From Hymenopus coronatus (lineage: Eukaryota > Arthropoda > Insecta > Mantodea > Hymenopodidae), in contig CM060900.1 of assembly GCA_030762935.1 (NCBI GenBank), positions 108,466,620 to 108,530,619 on the forward strand: 64,000 bases of DNA. Reading direction: 5' to 3'. Position 1 is the stretch's first letter. Each line of letters begins with the position of its first letter. This document shows positions 31,441 through 43,620 of this stretch, piece by piece. Under the pieces are notes generated by a model that worked only from the letters and a program-made list of their open reading frames with translations, was not told the origin of the DNA and ran no database searches. Both the position numbers and the translations under genes were made by a program.

Positions 31441-31859
31441 TGAAATGGAATGTTCATATGGGAAAGACCGTCGGGGGAGGACCGGATAGAAAACTCCCAT
31501 TCCTTATCGCTTCACATTTTTACCAACAATCAAACATTTTCCCTTCCCTTATGTCGCTTCATATAATGTTTAAAAACCTGAATTTTTCTGTACGAACTTG
31601 ACAGGGTCCAAAATACACTCCATAATGAAAAAATACTCTTTAAATCGTATATTATCATTGCGAAACATTTCTAATGATGTGCGTGTCAAATTAATCTGAG
31701 GTACAGATACGTGATTTGCTAAGACATCTGATACCAGGTGGTTCAGCTGCCCCGTATTTGACGAGTGCAGATATCACTTGTGCGTTAAAATAGTTGCAGA
31801 ACTTAACGGAGCTAGCTCAAGTTAAAACCAGTCAGTGCGGAATTAGAGTGAGCAAGCTG
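31441..31859. other. Anonymous stretch
   Basis: Nothing recognised. Confidence 0.4.
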
Positions 31860-32100
31860 TTTTTTTTCCTTTCTTTCTTTTTTTTCTTTCTTTCTTTTTT
31901 TTTCTTTGCACATATTTGGCCTTCAGGCTTAACCTAATTGGCCATCAGGGGAGAGAATACTTTCATAGCACACAAACGCAGAAACACACAACACTAAACA
32001 TCCATACCCATAACGGGATTCGAACCCGCCGCCTTTTCGCATCAGAGGATCAACGCCAAATGCTCCAACAACTACGGCTTCTGGGGCGGCCTGCAACCTT
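31860..32100 (-). mobile_element. SINE S4-related, antisense
   Basis: Minus strand: CCGCCCCAGAAGCCGTAGTT, GGCGTTGATCCTCTGATGCG, B box GGGTTCGAATCCC, TGGGTATGGATGTTTAGTG, TTTGTGTGCTATGAAAGT, then a pyrimidine/purine tail region (31858-31905). The head and GT-rich part match S4. The 3' part differs and lacks the CCGGAGTC hairpin. Confidence 0.7.
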
Positions 32101-32315
32101 CGTTTTACCACTCTTACTTATCAGCGTAGATGGTGAGCGGTTCGGGCGTATTAAGAGAATTAAAAACGGTCGCTCTCGCCAATTCCCCACAGACCGGCTT
32201 TAACTTGAAATAGATCCGTGGAGTTATTCGATTCCTTTAACGCACATGTCATATACCTACGGGGCAATTTGACCACTTGGTATTAGCCTTCTTTTATTGC
32301 CTTTAATTATTGGGA

Positions 32316-32600
32316 AGACCGAGCGAGGTGGCGCTGCAGTAACGCGAGCGACTCAAATTCGAAGGGTCCCGCGTTAAACACCGAGGAACCTGACCGCAGG
32401 ATTTTTTACGGGTTTCCTCGATCGCTAAGCGAATGCTGGGTTTGATAATTTTCCTATCTTCATTTTCATCGTTACATTTAATTTTGGGCTGATCACCGAT
32501 TCTGTATATGCTGTAATCTAGTTTTTTGCTCCTCGACAGTCTACAGACCCAAAGCATTGGGTTGTAGGTACTTTTGGTTGAAGTTCTGCAAAGAGGGTGA
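32316..32600 (+). mobile_element. SINE S5, copy a (with a type-II-like tail)
   Basis: Head GACCGAGCGAGGTGGCGC, GCGAGCGACTCAAATTCGAA, GGTCCCGCGTTAAACACCG (damaged B box), then TCGCTAAGCGAATGCTGG. The tail is GGCTGATCACCGATTCTG, TTGCTCCTCGACAGTCTAC, TGGGTTGTAGGTAC, a diverged version of the S2a tail. Confidence 0.75.
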
Positions 32601-32792
32601 AATTTCGTTGAAGAACAAGAAGAAGAATGGAGAGGTAGAGTCAAATTAAAAAGTGAAATCTCATAGCTGGGGTTTAAACCACAGGTCTCCTGGTTTCCGC
32701 CCAGTTGCTTTGACCACTTAGCTACCATAGCAACATGCTGGCACTACACTAAAATCTCCAACTGACTTGCGCTTTACCTTGTAAACCAAAAT

Positions 32793-33035
32793 ATCGTGCC
32801 GAGGCCGAGTGGTTAGACCACTCTGTCCAAGGCGGCCTGGGTTTGATCCCAGGCGGCCGCATGTGGGATTTATGGAGAACAAAGCGGTGATGGGACGGAT
32901 TTTCTCCGGGTACTCCGGTCCCCCCCTCATCACATTTCACCGGTGCGCAATCTTCATTATGTGTATCATACCATCAGTGTCATCGCCTGCGGTGCCATAG
33001 TAGTAAAAGTGAGCGTTAAACAGTATCAGGTAAAC
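32793..33035 (+). mobile_element. SINE S2, copy f (tail type I)
   Basis: CGTGCCGAGGCCGAGTGGTT, AGACCACTCTGTCC, GGGTTTGATCCC, GGCCGCATGTGGGATTTATG, CACATTTCACCGGTGCGCAA, GCGGTGCCATAGTAGTAAAA, GCGTTAAACAGTATC. Confidence 0.9.
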
Positions 33036-33204
33036 CACAAGGAGATCTTAAATTATTTTTGAGGTGCCATACCTCAATGGCGATTTACTATCTCTGTAAG
33101 TACTTAAGTTTCGGAATTTATAGTTAACCAACTATTAGGTTATTTAATGAAAAGAAAAATTACTGTGAGGGCGCGGTTCTAAACCTGGGGGAATCCATAG
33201 TCAT

Positions 33205-33560
33205 CCCTAAAGCCAGCGTGCTGTCTCAGCTGATGACGTGTGTCTGCCTCTCTACCAATAGATTCATGCTACGTAAGCAATGATGTCATTCTTGTTGCAA
33301 GATATAATACACATTTCTCAGTGCAATTTCAGTTGGCGCCGAGTAATCCTACTGAAATTGTAAATATAAACAGTGACTTCGACACTAGAAGCAACGATGA
33401 AGATGAAGTTGACGATGAAGATAATTTAGGAGAGCAGACCCTGCCAAGCGCCTGAGAGCTTTGTTTGGTGATGTAGCCATGAACGGGATAAAGTGGCAAC
33501 AGTGACGGAGCGGCCACGTGATAAGGCAACTGTCAGGGATCACACACACTAGCAGTTGCC
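33205..33560 (+). repeat. Rep-C copy 2 with acidic reading frame
   Basis: GTCTCAGCTGATGACGTGTG to GGCAACTGTCAGGGATCAC. The frame 33240-33455 encodes 71 residues: MSASLPIDSCYVSNDVILV..., VQFQLAPSNPTEIVNI, an acidic tail DFDTRSNDEDEVDDEDNLGE, then LPSA-stop. It closely parallels the frame in Rep-C copy 1. The downstream GGATCTCTCCGAATTTAG block appears only at about 33815, so extra sequence (33545-33810) may have been inserted. Confidence 0.75.
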
Positions 33561-34249
33561 AGGCTGAGGGCAGCCCGAGGAGTGTTAGACGTGTCCATGT
33601 TCTCAGAGAGAACTTAACCACGTTCTGACGGAATTACGGGTGAGAGATGGGGTTGTGGAGTGACAGGAGGAGGCAAGTATTGCTCCTTGCCAATTATGGT
33701 GCAATGGCCCTTGTGCGCTGGTGTGATCAATATTAAAAAAGGTTTACTTTGAGGTTTTAATTTTGATATCCAAGCAACTCTTGAAGGATTGTAAGCAGCT
33801 TAGCCGTAGCAGCTGTTTATGGATCTCTCCGAATTTAGAGCCCATCTTGTCCAGCCGCCACTGGAGAACTCTATCCAATCACTCCATGGCAGTTACTTCA
33901 TTTCCAAACTGTTATGCTGGACCTTACTTTAGCAACGAATACACGTTTACGCGACAATTCGGTCATAACTACACCATCACGCAAAACACATTGTGCAACG
34001 GAAATGTACAATGCAATGCCAGTCATAAAGCTAACTGCATGGTGAAACAGCATTACGGCCTATTCAAGCAAGGTCTTCCATGACACATTTCTCCTTTCAT
34101 ATTAGCGCCACTTAGAATTATTATGTAGCAGTGTCAAACGCAGCCTTTCTTGTTAAAATGTGTAAATCTTCTGCGTAAAAATAATGTAGAAATATCTCAA
34201 ATCAACACTTCCTGTGAATGTCATCAGCTATTTTAAATGTGAATATCTA
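33561..34249. other. Mostly anonymous stretch after Rep-C
   Basis: Includes a 106-codon plus frame (33763-34083) with no recognised motif, and the displaced Rep-C block near 33815-33833. Confidence 0.35.
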
Positions 34250-36010
34250 TTTTACTTTCTCTAACCCGTATGTACAATGTACATAGTGGATAAAGAATGC
34301 ACAATACTCAACCGAAAAATTCGATGTCGAGATTTCAACGGAAATATATGTTTTGAGGTCCCCTGAGTCCAAAAAAAGCATTTTTACAAAAAGGTCCCTG
34401 TGTGTCTGTGGACAGCATAGCACAAAACGAAAACACCTTTAAATACCAAAGTTGGTATGTATCTTTAGAATCGTCCAAGGATGCCACACGAAGATTTTCA
34501 AAAAAAAATCCTCCCAATTATAAACTACCCTTGACATGAAAAAGGTTTTGAAAGTATCGGTTTTCTCAAAAATGACTAACGATTTTGATTAAAATACCGT
34601 TCCTATATTAAAGATATTTACATCAAAATAAAATGTATATTTTGAATTTTCTGGGAATAGCCTCTGAAGGCCTCCTTATTCTGGATGAGTTCTGCAGAAT
34701 TCTGCATAATGGTTAAATCGTAAGAGATAAACAAAGAATTACTACATAAAAATTTAGATCTCGTTAAAATACATAATTTATGTCATATACTTTTTGTGTG
34801 GGTTCGACTGTTTCTGAGATGTTCCTTGTTATTGATTCAAAATTTAAACTAATTAAGCTTTCCTCAAATGGGAAGTGACGTTTTGTTTCATTTTTCTGGT
34901 AATACTGCAGGCCATGCAAAACGAAGCTAACTTCAGTTGTTTCACATAGGTCCAGCTTTTAAAAAAAATTATTTTCGATTTAGCCTAGTTTATTCCCTTA
35001 TTCTACTTACAAGGAAGCTAGTAGTAAAACAATTTCTTCTAATGTTTATTTTGATTAGCAAGTTGTGGATAAAAGAATACTCTTTTTACTTTCTCCATAC
35101 GCACTATGTACATAGTGTACAGAGAAAGTATTGCACTGCACCAAAAAGTCGATACCGAGATTTCACCGGAAATATATGTTTTAGAATCCCCAATATCCAA
35201 AAAAAGCATTTTCACAAAAAGGTCCGTGTGTGTGTGTGTGTGTGTCCGTGTGTCCGTGTGTCTGTGAACACGATAACTCAAAAACGAAAACTCGGTAAAA
35301 TACCAAACTTGGTATTTAAGTTAAGTATCTTCCAGGGATGCGACACGAAGATTTTGAGAAAAATCCCCCCACCCCCAACTACCCTTTACATGGAACTTTT
35401 TTCGAAAATTTTGATTTTCTCAAAAATGGCTCTAACGATTTTGATTAAAATTCCGGATATTAAACATATTTACCTGAAAAATGAAATATATATCTTGAAT
35501 TTTCTGAGAATAGCCTCTGAAGAGTAGTTTATTCTGGATGAATTTTACTAAATTTTGAATAACTGCTATACCGTAAGAGATGGACAAAAACTTACTACAC
35601 AAAAAATGTAGCGCACATTAAAACACATCATTTATGTTATACACATTTTTTTCGTGGAGTTCGTCGTTTTTGTGACATTCCTTATTTTTGGTTTCTGCTA
35701 TGAAAAACGTATACTTTTCTCATACTGGAACTTATCAACTCCTATCCATATAAACAAAGGAACTTCATTGACATAGCAACCAGCTTTTGACTATCACTTT
35801 AACCTACAGTTGTCCCTTATTTCGCTTCTACTTACAAGGATGCGAGTAATAAGACTATTTCTGCTAACTTTTTTCTGATTAGCATAAAGTAAATAGAAGT
35901 ATAAGCTTTTTAAGAATTATTTGTTGCAGGGATATGGAGAAAGTCATGTGAATGGTACACATCAGATTTTTTAACGAAAGTTGTGAATGGAATACATGAG
36001 ATATTTTTTC
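34250..36010 (-). repeat. Rep-A copy 16, split by copy 17
   Basis: Runs from the right palindrome (TTTTACTTTCTCTAACCCGT at 34250) through the core to AAAGAATACTCTTTT at about 35082. Copy 17 begins there. A remnant of the left end (TTGTGAATGGAATACATGAG) reappears at about 35980-36001 after copy 17, with some bases lost. Confidence 0.85.
35083..35971 (-). repeat. Rep-A copy 17, complete, nested in copy 16
   Basis: Right palindrome ACTTTCTCCATACGCACTAT then GTACATAGTGTACAGAGAAA, GTGTGTGT tract (35224-35246), internal palindrome AATACCAAACTTGGTATTTA, core, and left end GGAGAAAGTCATGTGAATGG then TACACATCAGATTTTTT. About 889 bp, same orientation as its host copy. The frame 34937-35527 across it is a chance frame. 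Confidence 0.95.
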
Positions 36011-36689
36011 TCCAGTAATAGTATTGAGTTTACTTCTCGAAGATACTTTTTCCGTAGATGACTTGGCAATAATTCATTATCTCGGTGCTATGTTAAGATT
36101 TTCAGGAAATGGCGTACAACGTGTGCACGATGTGAGCATAGGAGAGCAGTATGAGCTAATTGCAGCAGTAAATAAGGTTGTGTATACAAACGTAATCACA
36201 AACTGTTTTCATAATACGGTGTCTAAATTATAATACATAGTTGAGAATCGTTCTATAGATCCGGAGCCATAACATAATAGTACACAATAACATAAATTTA
36301 TGCAATACAAAAATATATGTCTACATGCTCAGCGTCTGTTTGATTTTCCAACTCATTACAATTTACATCAGCATCCTACATTTTAAATCTTGCATGTTTA
36401 AAATACCTCCTTTATATAATATCTGTAGTTTGAAAACCTCTTCTCTTCATATAGTACAGGGACAAACATAAAATGTTGCAGATGATACTGTGTTGTAACC
36501 GCTATTTTATTATCGCTTGTAATGATGTTAGATATTCACCATCTTCAAACAAACTGGAGTTTTCTCATGCACGGTTTTCATTTTCTGCTGTAATTTATCC
36601 ATAACAAAACGTTTCTCTATGGATATTTTGGGCTAGTTCTTCTACGAGTCCTGTCGAATTAAGCATTTGTTATGACTTCAGACAATTTT
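36011..36689. other. Anonymous stretch
   Basis: A 69-codon plus frame (36024-36233) without motif. Nothing else recognised. Confidence 0.4.
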
Positions 36690-36955
36690 AAAGGTTTTTA
36701 GTGAACATAAAATCTTCAAGTACAGTAATTTTCAGAACATGATAACCCTCTGCCAACTTTTAAGTTTGGGTTTAGGTGATTTGCGGCTGGAAACCAATTC
36801 TCGCAGTTACCAAGACTTCCATTTACTAGTCCCTTAACTGAGGCGCGAATCTCGACTTGCAAGCAGAGCTTCGAGTCTCCAGGAAACAGATTTTACTACG
36901 TTGCATCTCACCCCTAGTATAGGCTCGTCTTTTGTTTTCTAATGGTTATCGCTCA
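36690..36955 (-). repeat. Rep-B copy 2
   Basis: Antisense of the Rep-B order: GCGGCTGGAAACCAATTCTC, GGGACTAGTAAATGGAAGTC on the complement, CAGATTTTACTACGTTGCAT, TTTTGTTTTCTAATGGTTAT, CGCTCAGTGGCAGGGG. Confidence 0.8.
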
Positions 36956-37044
36956 GTGGCAGGGGTAGCGGTCTCGTTTGAAGGTCATCATGTTTTGGAA
37001 AAAAACTATAGAGGTCATGAGGAGAGACAAGAGCAAAACATTAA

Positions 37045-37200
37045 CTTCCTCACTTTCATACCTGGCGTTGGCCTGATCACCCATCCTGAATTCTCTGTGA
37101 TCCAGAGCCTCTGCTCCTCAACAATCATCTGGCCCCCAGGCGCTGGCTTGAAGTAATGGGGGGGGGGGTTGTAAGTCCTGTATTTGAGGATGGTAAAGAG
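37045..37200 (+). mobile_element. SINE S2 fragment l, type-II tail only
   Basis: TTCCTCACTTTCATACCTGG, CCTGATCACCCATCCTGAAT, TCTGTGATCCAGAGCCTCTG, CTCCTCAACAATCATC, CCAGGCGCTGGCTTGAAGTA, TTGTAAGTCCTGTATTTGAG match the tail of S2a without its head. Confidence 0.7.
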
Positions 37201-38539
37201 GAAAAGAAAGAATATTCAGAACATAAAACTTCAACGATATTTGTCACACCGATGTCAATATATTAATGTATTTTCTTAAATTAATAACTTTTGGTATGAT
37301 AATATGAAACATTCCTTGAACTCCACGCTTTGCCATAACACTCCCAAATTTATAATTTATGGTTAGTATACAAATATAAAGAATTCCAAAAATATGTTAA
37401 GCATTTCTTAGATTTAATTAGTTTAAGATAATTTTTCCTCTTCACATGTCATTTAACTTTACAGCTTTTTAAACCAAAATAATGAATTCTAGATGACATA
37501 TTTAGTATTTTAAACTACTACACATCTTAAAAAGAAGATGTCAGTTTGTATATTAGAGGGAATCTGGCGAATGGGATCTATGCGCAAGATGGCGGCCATA
37601 CATAATCTAATGAATACTACTAGTGGTGGTGTGGAGAGCAGGGGGTAGGCGTTCGAGGTTGGTTGTAGCATCAATTTAGCGTTCATGAGGTTTATAGCTG
37701 TATATGTGTATTATGAGGGAATATCCCACCATGTATATATGACGTAAGAGCTTTCCTTGACGAAACTGTCTGTCCTTACCTTAAGCTAGGCCATTCTCTC
37801 ACTCCCTAAACTAACCTAACTGTTGTCTCATGTAGATCTAGGCTCAGACCGTTGTATGTATTATTCAATAAGTTGTATTCTTTTAAGGGATCTTGATGCG
37901 TTTAACAAAACGTTTCTAACGTTGTCCCAGTATTTTTATGTATTTTAAAATTAATTTTAAACATTCTTCCAGGCATTTCACACATCTTTAATATAGTTTA
38001 GGGATATTTGTAATGCAAGGTATTTAGAGTACTTTTTAAGACATTCTTTAGCGCTTTTATTGGTATTTCGAGGACATTTTATGCGTATTTGAAGCTACTC
38101 TACTTCGTAATCTACAACAGGTATTAAACCGGTATTGCTGATCATTTTGTAAGCATTTTGAGGATACTTTAAGCCATTTAGAGGCGCTGTAACTACCTTT
38201 TGAGGCTCTGCTAGAGTTGTTTGGGGGGGGGCGGGTAGAGGTATTTTAGGAATTTTATGGATGGTGCAGGCACTTTAGGGACTTGAAAACATTTTGAAGA
38301 CTTGCGACCATTTTGTACCGTTTTACACATCTTATTGTGCGTTAGACCCCAGGAGAATAGGACCATATGAGATTATCGACAGGCGGCCAAAACCGAACCG
38401 CGGGGAAAAAGTCACCATGGTGAGTCCCTAACATAATCGTAGCAGTTCTTTATCTCACATGGGGAGCGCTAGGAGCCCGCTCCCTAGGCCTGACAGAACC
38501 CCCTAAGTCCTCAGCCGACTCCAAAGTCCCAGGCGCCAA
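37201..38539. other. Anonymous AT-rich stretch
   Basis: No feature recognised over 1.3 kb. Contains a G-rich run at 38222-38236. Confidence 0.4.
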
Positions 38540-38793
38540 GTTCATTTACCGCCACGGAAGGGCACCACCATCGAGTCCTCGCCGACACTTGCAACCTTGT
38601 AAGGACCGGTTGAGAAAACGAAGGGGCAGGAAGTTCCGGGAAGGAAGAAACCTCCCAAGCTTTCGCCTAATGACCCTTAAAAACACCCGAAAGAACCCAT
38701 GGGTCAGATAGTTCGGCCGCGGGAATCGAAAGCACGACTTCCCGAATGCCAGTTCCAAACTCAATGCCTGCACCACTTTCCTCAGTCATCTTT
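38540..38793 (-). mobile_element. SINE S5, copy b
   Basis: Minus strand: CTGAGGAAAGTGGTGCAGGC, TGGAACTGGCATTCGGGAAG, TCGTGCTTTCGATTCCC, GGTTCTTTCGGGTGTTTTTA, GGCGAAAGCTTGGGAGG. Same head plan as copies at 32316 and 55175. Confidence 0.7.
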
Positions 38794-38927
38794 AAACAGG
38801 AGTGGAACTTTCTTAATGGGCCTTTGATAGTATGTATTGTTGACTTCATTTCCATTCCACAACCTAGACAGCTAAGTTTTCAAAGAGTATCGAGATGGAG
38901 AAAGCAATGCTGGTATAGATGGCAAGG

Positions 38928-39112
38928 AGTGGACGCGCCGTGGTTAGGTAACTCCCCTTTCACCACGGCAGCCCGGGTTCGATCCCAGGCGACTGCATGT
39001 GGGATTTGTGGTAAACAAAGCGGCGCATGTGCGGGTTTTCTCCGGGTTCTCCCCCATTATCATATTCCACCGGTGCTCCATCTTTATTCCATGTATCACC
39101 AGTGTCAAAGAC
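38928..39112 (+). mobile_element. SINE S2, copy g, 3'-truncated
   Basis: GGACGCGCCGTGGTTAGGTA, CCCGGGTTCGATCCCAGGCG, ACTGCATGTGGGATTTGTGG, CATATTCCACCGGTGCTCCA, ATGTATCACCAGTGTC, then the match stops before the tail. Confidence 0.85.
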
Positions 39113-40184
39113 GGCAAGGAAAATCTACTAACCACTGATGCTGTCACTGGAGCTGCTTACCACCTAAAGTGCCTTTTTCTCTGTGTTAAGGAAATGCATA
39201 TTTCCCTAAGTAACACGTTCATGGTCGTGAATAATGTTCAAAGGAAGACTGATTGATTTGAACAAATGTATCTTGTCGTTCATGGCCCTCGTAGAGTTAA
39301 AGATCGGAAATCCGTTAAAAATACCCCTTGAAAAAGGAAGGGCTCGTAAATGTTTGGACAAACAAAGAACTGCATCTGAGGAACACATTTGCGGCCAGAA
39401 ACCATTCCTGCCAATGTTTTTACAGTCCTCTTTCTTTGTAGTTGTGCTTTGCTGCTTTTAGCTCTTTCACATTTTAGATTGAGCTAGTTATCTGGAGAAC
39501 CACACTTTGAAATTTTAGGTAAATTTTAAAAATTTCATCCTCCACTCGTGTCATCCAGAGTTGGTGTTTAGTAATACCTTCATTTTTTATACTCAATTAG
39601 AAACGGTCATGAGGCATGTGTATACGCTTCATCAAACAGTTTTAGTTTTCTACGAAAGGGGAAGTTTTCTTCATTCATCCCTTTGTTTCTCCTTTACAGT
39701 TTCCATTTCTCTCCGCATTAGATATAAAGAGCTCCACTAGTTGACAGCACTGGAGCGCAATTGTTCTAACCCAGCGGAGTTTTGTCATATTTGAGAAAAT
39801 GCCTATAGATGGCAGTTGAGATTGTTGATTAGCTGACTTCGATTGTATTTTGTCGAAGCGATGTGAACAACATAATTTGTTATTCTGTGGCGAATAACAG
39901 AAAGAAGACAAATAACACAGAACACGAAACTAAATGCAGAGAAATAGAAGCGTAATACAATTATAGCATTCTTAAAGTTATGAAATATCAAATAACAAAA
40001 AAGTCCTATGATTGTGCAGTGTGGTTTAACAGAAAATAGGCATGGCGAAATGCTGTAAACATACATTGACATTGTGTTCGTATTAGACATTTGCAGTGTG
40101 AATAGCCAAAATTCAAGGCTGATTTTAGAACAATAAATTAAACACGGATGAAAAACAGCGTTTCTTGAAGAAAAAACATTCTAA
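39113..40184. other. Anonymous stretch
   Basis: Several 60-95 codon frames on both strands without motifs. No repeat recognised. Confidence 0.4.
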
Positions 40185-40543
40185 TGTGTACCATTTACAT
40201 GATTTTCTCTATCTGTTCTACAAACAAACTATTCTTCCAAAAGATTATTCTTTAACCTACACGGAATGTCAATCAAGACAAACATTACTAGAAATTGTCC
40301 TATTACTTAGTTCCTTGTGAGTTGAAGGAGAATAAGGGAATACACTCGATGAAAGCACAGTCAAACTTAAACGCGGTAGCTATGCGATTGTCATTAGAAT
40401 TCAGTTCCTTTCCATGGCCAGGAATAAAACAAAAGAGAACTGAAACGGATGAAGTTTGAAAAAAGTTTTAAGCACTTCAAAATGAAACCAAATGTAGGGA
40501 ATATCTCGGAAATAGTTAGTTTTACGAAAAATAAATGAATAAA

Positions 40544-40584
<41 letters not shown>

Positions 40585-40650
40585 CATGAATTGTGTGTAT
40601 TAACGAAATCTACATTTTTTTTGTATAGTAAGTTTTTGTCTAATTCTGGA
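40185..40650 (+). repeat. Rep-A copy 18, left half
   Basis: Left end TGTACCATTTACATGATTTT then CTCTATCTGTTC, GGAATACACTCGATGAAAGC, TTCCATGGCCAGGAATAAAA, GGGAATATCTCGGAAATAGT, a TA microsatellite (40549-40582), and AGTAAGTTTTTGTCTAATTC. It stops in the middle of the core. Confidence 0.9.
40549..40582. repeat. (TA)n microsatellite inside Rep-A copy 18
   Basis: About 17 TA units, at the place where several Rep-A copies read GTATATGACATAAATTGTG. Probably expanded from that motif. Confidence 0.9.
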
Positions 40651-41187
40651 TTTTCTTAACTTTTGCAGTTTTATAGTGTAAATGAATTCCCTAGTTTTCC
40701 ATTTATTTCTGTATATCATTGAAAACGAATGACGGAAAACCAGTTCCAGAGCTATTTATTTACATTCTTAAAATTTCCAGTTGAAGTTCAGATAATAAGA
40801 ATTTATAAATGTTTTAACATTTTAAAAATAATGACATTAAGTTAATTTACAATTAAACAAGTTTCCAACACTCAAGTGGGTAAAATTGAAAATAAATCAA
40901 TATCACTTGTACAAAATATTTCCTGTTAAACTGATTAAAATTACTCAATACCCGAACGGCAGTTTTATTATTGCGTTTTCAAGTTCAAAATAAAATCGTA
41001 ACACAGATAGAACAAACATTTGAAGACAAGAGACACATTACAATAGCATATAAATAGTGATACATTATAATTTAAATTAATATTAAATTAAATTATATAA
41101 TTTATATATAACTAATATCTAAACACTGACACAACTCAAGAAATTTTGGAAGGCCTCATTTATTTTATCATCTACATATGTGGAAAA
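40651..41187. other. Anonymous AT-rich stretch
   Basis: Nothing recognised. Confidence 0.4.
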
Positions 41188-42072
41188 GAGTGTGATGTGT
41201 TCGCATGACTTTCTCTAGCTGTTCCACAACTAATCTTACAAACGATTATTCTTTGGTCTACATCATGCTTCCCGAGATAAACACTGGCAGAATTGGTTTT
41301 ATTGCTTGCTTCCTTTTGAATAAGGAAACAAAGGGCACACACTAGGCTAAAGCGTATCAAATCTTTTGAAAGCTTGTCGTTCTGTGAAACAATTAGAGTT
41401 TGGTTCGCTTTGCATGGCCTGCAGTAAAACAAGAGAGAATGAAACGAATGTCACTTCCCGTTTGAGAAAGACGTAGTTTTACGTAGTTTAAAAGTGAAAC
41501 CAGTAACAAGGAATATCTCAGACATGGCGAAATAAAAAAAAATAAAAAAAAAAAAAAAGTTTAATGCATAAATAATGTGTTTTAACAATATCTGCATTTT
41601 TTGTGTACTAAGTTTTTGTCTATTTCTCGCGGTTTACCAGTGTAAAATTTCATCCAGAATAAAGAGGTGGTCAGAGGCTATTTCCAGAAGACTGAAGATA
41701 TACATTTTATTTGTGGTATAAATATATTTGTTACACAGTATTTTAATCAAAATCGTTCTTCGCATTTTTGTGGAAAACAAAATTTTCAATAGTATCAACA
41801 AATGGGGCAATTTTCTTGAAAATCTTCGTGTCGCACCCGTAGAAGATATTAAACATTAGTTCTAAATTTGGCATTTAACGGTCTTTTCCTTTTTGAGCTA
41901 CGCTGTCCACAGTTACCCACACAGACCTTTTTCTAAAAATGATTTTTTAGTCTTAGGGGACTTAAAAACAAATATTTCCGGTGAAATCTCGACATCAAAG
42001 TTTTGAGTGGAATACAATACTTCTCTAGCTACTATGTGCACTGCACGTATATACGTGATAGAGAAAGGAGAA
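41188..42072 (+). repeat. Rep-A copy 19, near-complete
   Basis: Left end GTGTTCGCATGACTTTCTCT then AGCTGTTCC, the GCTTCCCGAGATAAACACTG stem region (stem partly decayed), core, right end CTTCTCTAGCTACTATGTGC then ACTGCACGTATATACGTG and ATAGAGAAAG. A poly-A-rich tract sits at 41528-41560. Confidence 0.95.
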
Positions 42073-42084
42073 ACAATTAATCAT

Positions 42085-42378
42085 AAGCAAATTATGAATT
42101 TGCATAACTGGTAAACCTTAGGACATAGACAAAAACTTACTGCACAGAAAATGAAGACATCGTCAAAATACATCATTTATGTCCTATAAATTTTTTGTAG
42201 TGGTGACCGTTTCTGAGATATTTCTTATTATTTGTTTCTGCTTTAAAATACTCAATACCTTTCTCATACGGGAATTTGTCAGCTCTTGGCCATACAAAGA
42301 AACGGATTTCAATTACATAGCAACCAGCTTTTAAAATATTAACTATCACTTTAGCCTGGAGCATTCCCTTAAGAACCT
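42085..42378 (-). repeat. Rep-A copy 20, partial
   Basis: TTGCATAACTGGTAAACCTT, AGGACATAGACAAAAACTTA, GAGATATTTCTTATTATTTG, GCCATACAAAGAAACGG, ATAGCAACCAGCTTTTAAAA follow the antisense core of Rep-A. Both ends missing. It lies just after copy 19 in the opposite orientation. Confidence 0.85.
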
Positions 42379-43574
42379 TCAATAATGCATTCACAATGCT
42401 ATGTATCGAGAAATATGAACTACTACTTGCGTTTTAATGTTGGACTGAGGTTGGGTCGTAGCCATGTGATGATGCTGTTGCAAACAAATATCTTATTCAT
42501 TGACATTTGAATTCATTTTAAGTGAGTATTAACCTCAACTGTTTGCACATTATTCATATACCTCTACATGAAGTACGCAGATATGGATATCAAATCAGTT
42601 GCTGATTATCTGTGATATTTGTTTAGAGCTGTGCAATGTGCATGCGTATTGATTCCGTTTGTTTGAGTACCACGTGCACTCCCATAGTTGCATTATGCAT
42701 AGATCGATACATACATGGAGGCTAAGAGCAGGGTAATTCTGTTAGAGAACCACCATTAGCATCTGGTAATGTTGGAGTGTGGTGAGGCGGAATCTGCAGC
42801 TGCTGTGTATCGCGTTCACATCACAACCCTTATATCAACAGGTTGTGTTTATATTTACTAAAATTATCAATTATTAAAACTTTCATGCAGATGTGCTCAA
42901 ACAGAGGTAAACAAACGCGCCCTCTGCCAGCAAACACAAAAAAATTAAGTGTTCATATTTCACTTGTTAATGGGTGTATTCTCAAATCTGCAATACCGCT
43001 AGTTAGTAGGGAAAATGGCTTCTTTCAAAGCAACTCTGAATAAGCGAGCATATCAATGAATAAATCAGTATAATATAATAAGAAAATAAAACATATAAAA
43101 TGGGGTGGTAATTACAGAGCTGATATAATACTCACACGAATTTCTCTACCCGATTACATACAGGATGTGAGTATATATATTTTTTTGATAAATCGTACCT
43201 TAATGTGTAACCACTTTGATGTGTTATTCTTTTTCTCTTCGTCTAACAGTTTTCCCACAAACCAGTCACATAATTTAGTACCTGATGTATTTTGCATGGT
43301 CTTAACAATGAACAACGCCTGTCATTGTAGGCTATACATTTTGCTTCCACGTTTTCATACCGCAATTCCTGACCTGGGTATTGTGAGGTCATTGGCCTTG
43401 CAGAAAGTATTAAAACTCGGTTCCAATACAACATTCATTATATCGAGGTCCACCCGCTCAAAGTTGCTGCTTCCGAACCGCGGTCTGAGACAAAATCAAC
43501 TTGTATCTATGTGTTGTGCTGGCACGCCTACTTCGAGTTACTAGCCAACTTGGAAATATACTAAACTTAAAAAT
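42379..43574. other. Anonymous stretch
   Basis: A 125-codon plus frame (43167-43544) has no recognised motif. No RNA gene seen. Confidence 0.4.
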
Positions 43575-43620
43575 AAAATAGAGAAAGTCATGTAAATGCA
43601 ACAATTCAGACTTAGTTTTT
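43575..43620 (-). repeat. Rep-A copy 21, left-end scrap
   Basis: ATAGAGAAAGTCATGTAAAT then GCAACAATTCAGAC, only the terminal motif. Confidence 0.6.

Noticed and set aside
34937..35527. 196-codon plus-strand frame
   Set aside because: It runs antisense through two nested Rep-A copies. Other Rep-A copies do not keep it open.
43167..43544. 125-codon plus-strand frame as a gene
   Set aside because: No motif, no homologous copy in the window, and overlaps an antisense frame of similar quality.
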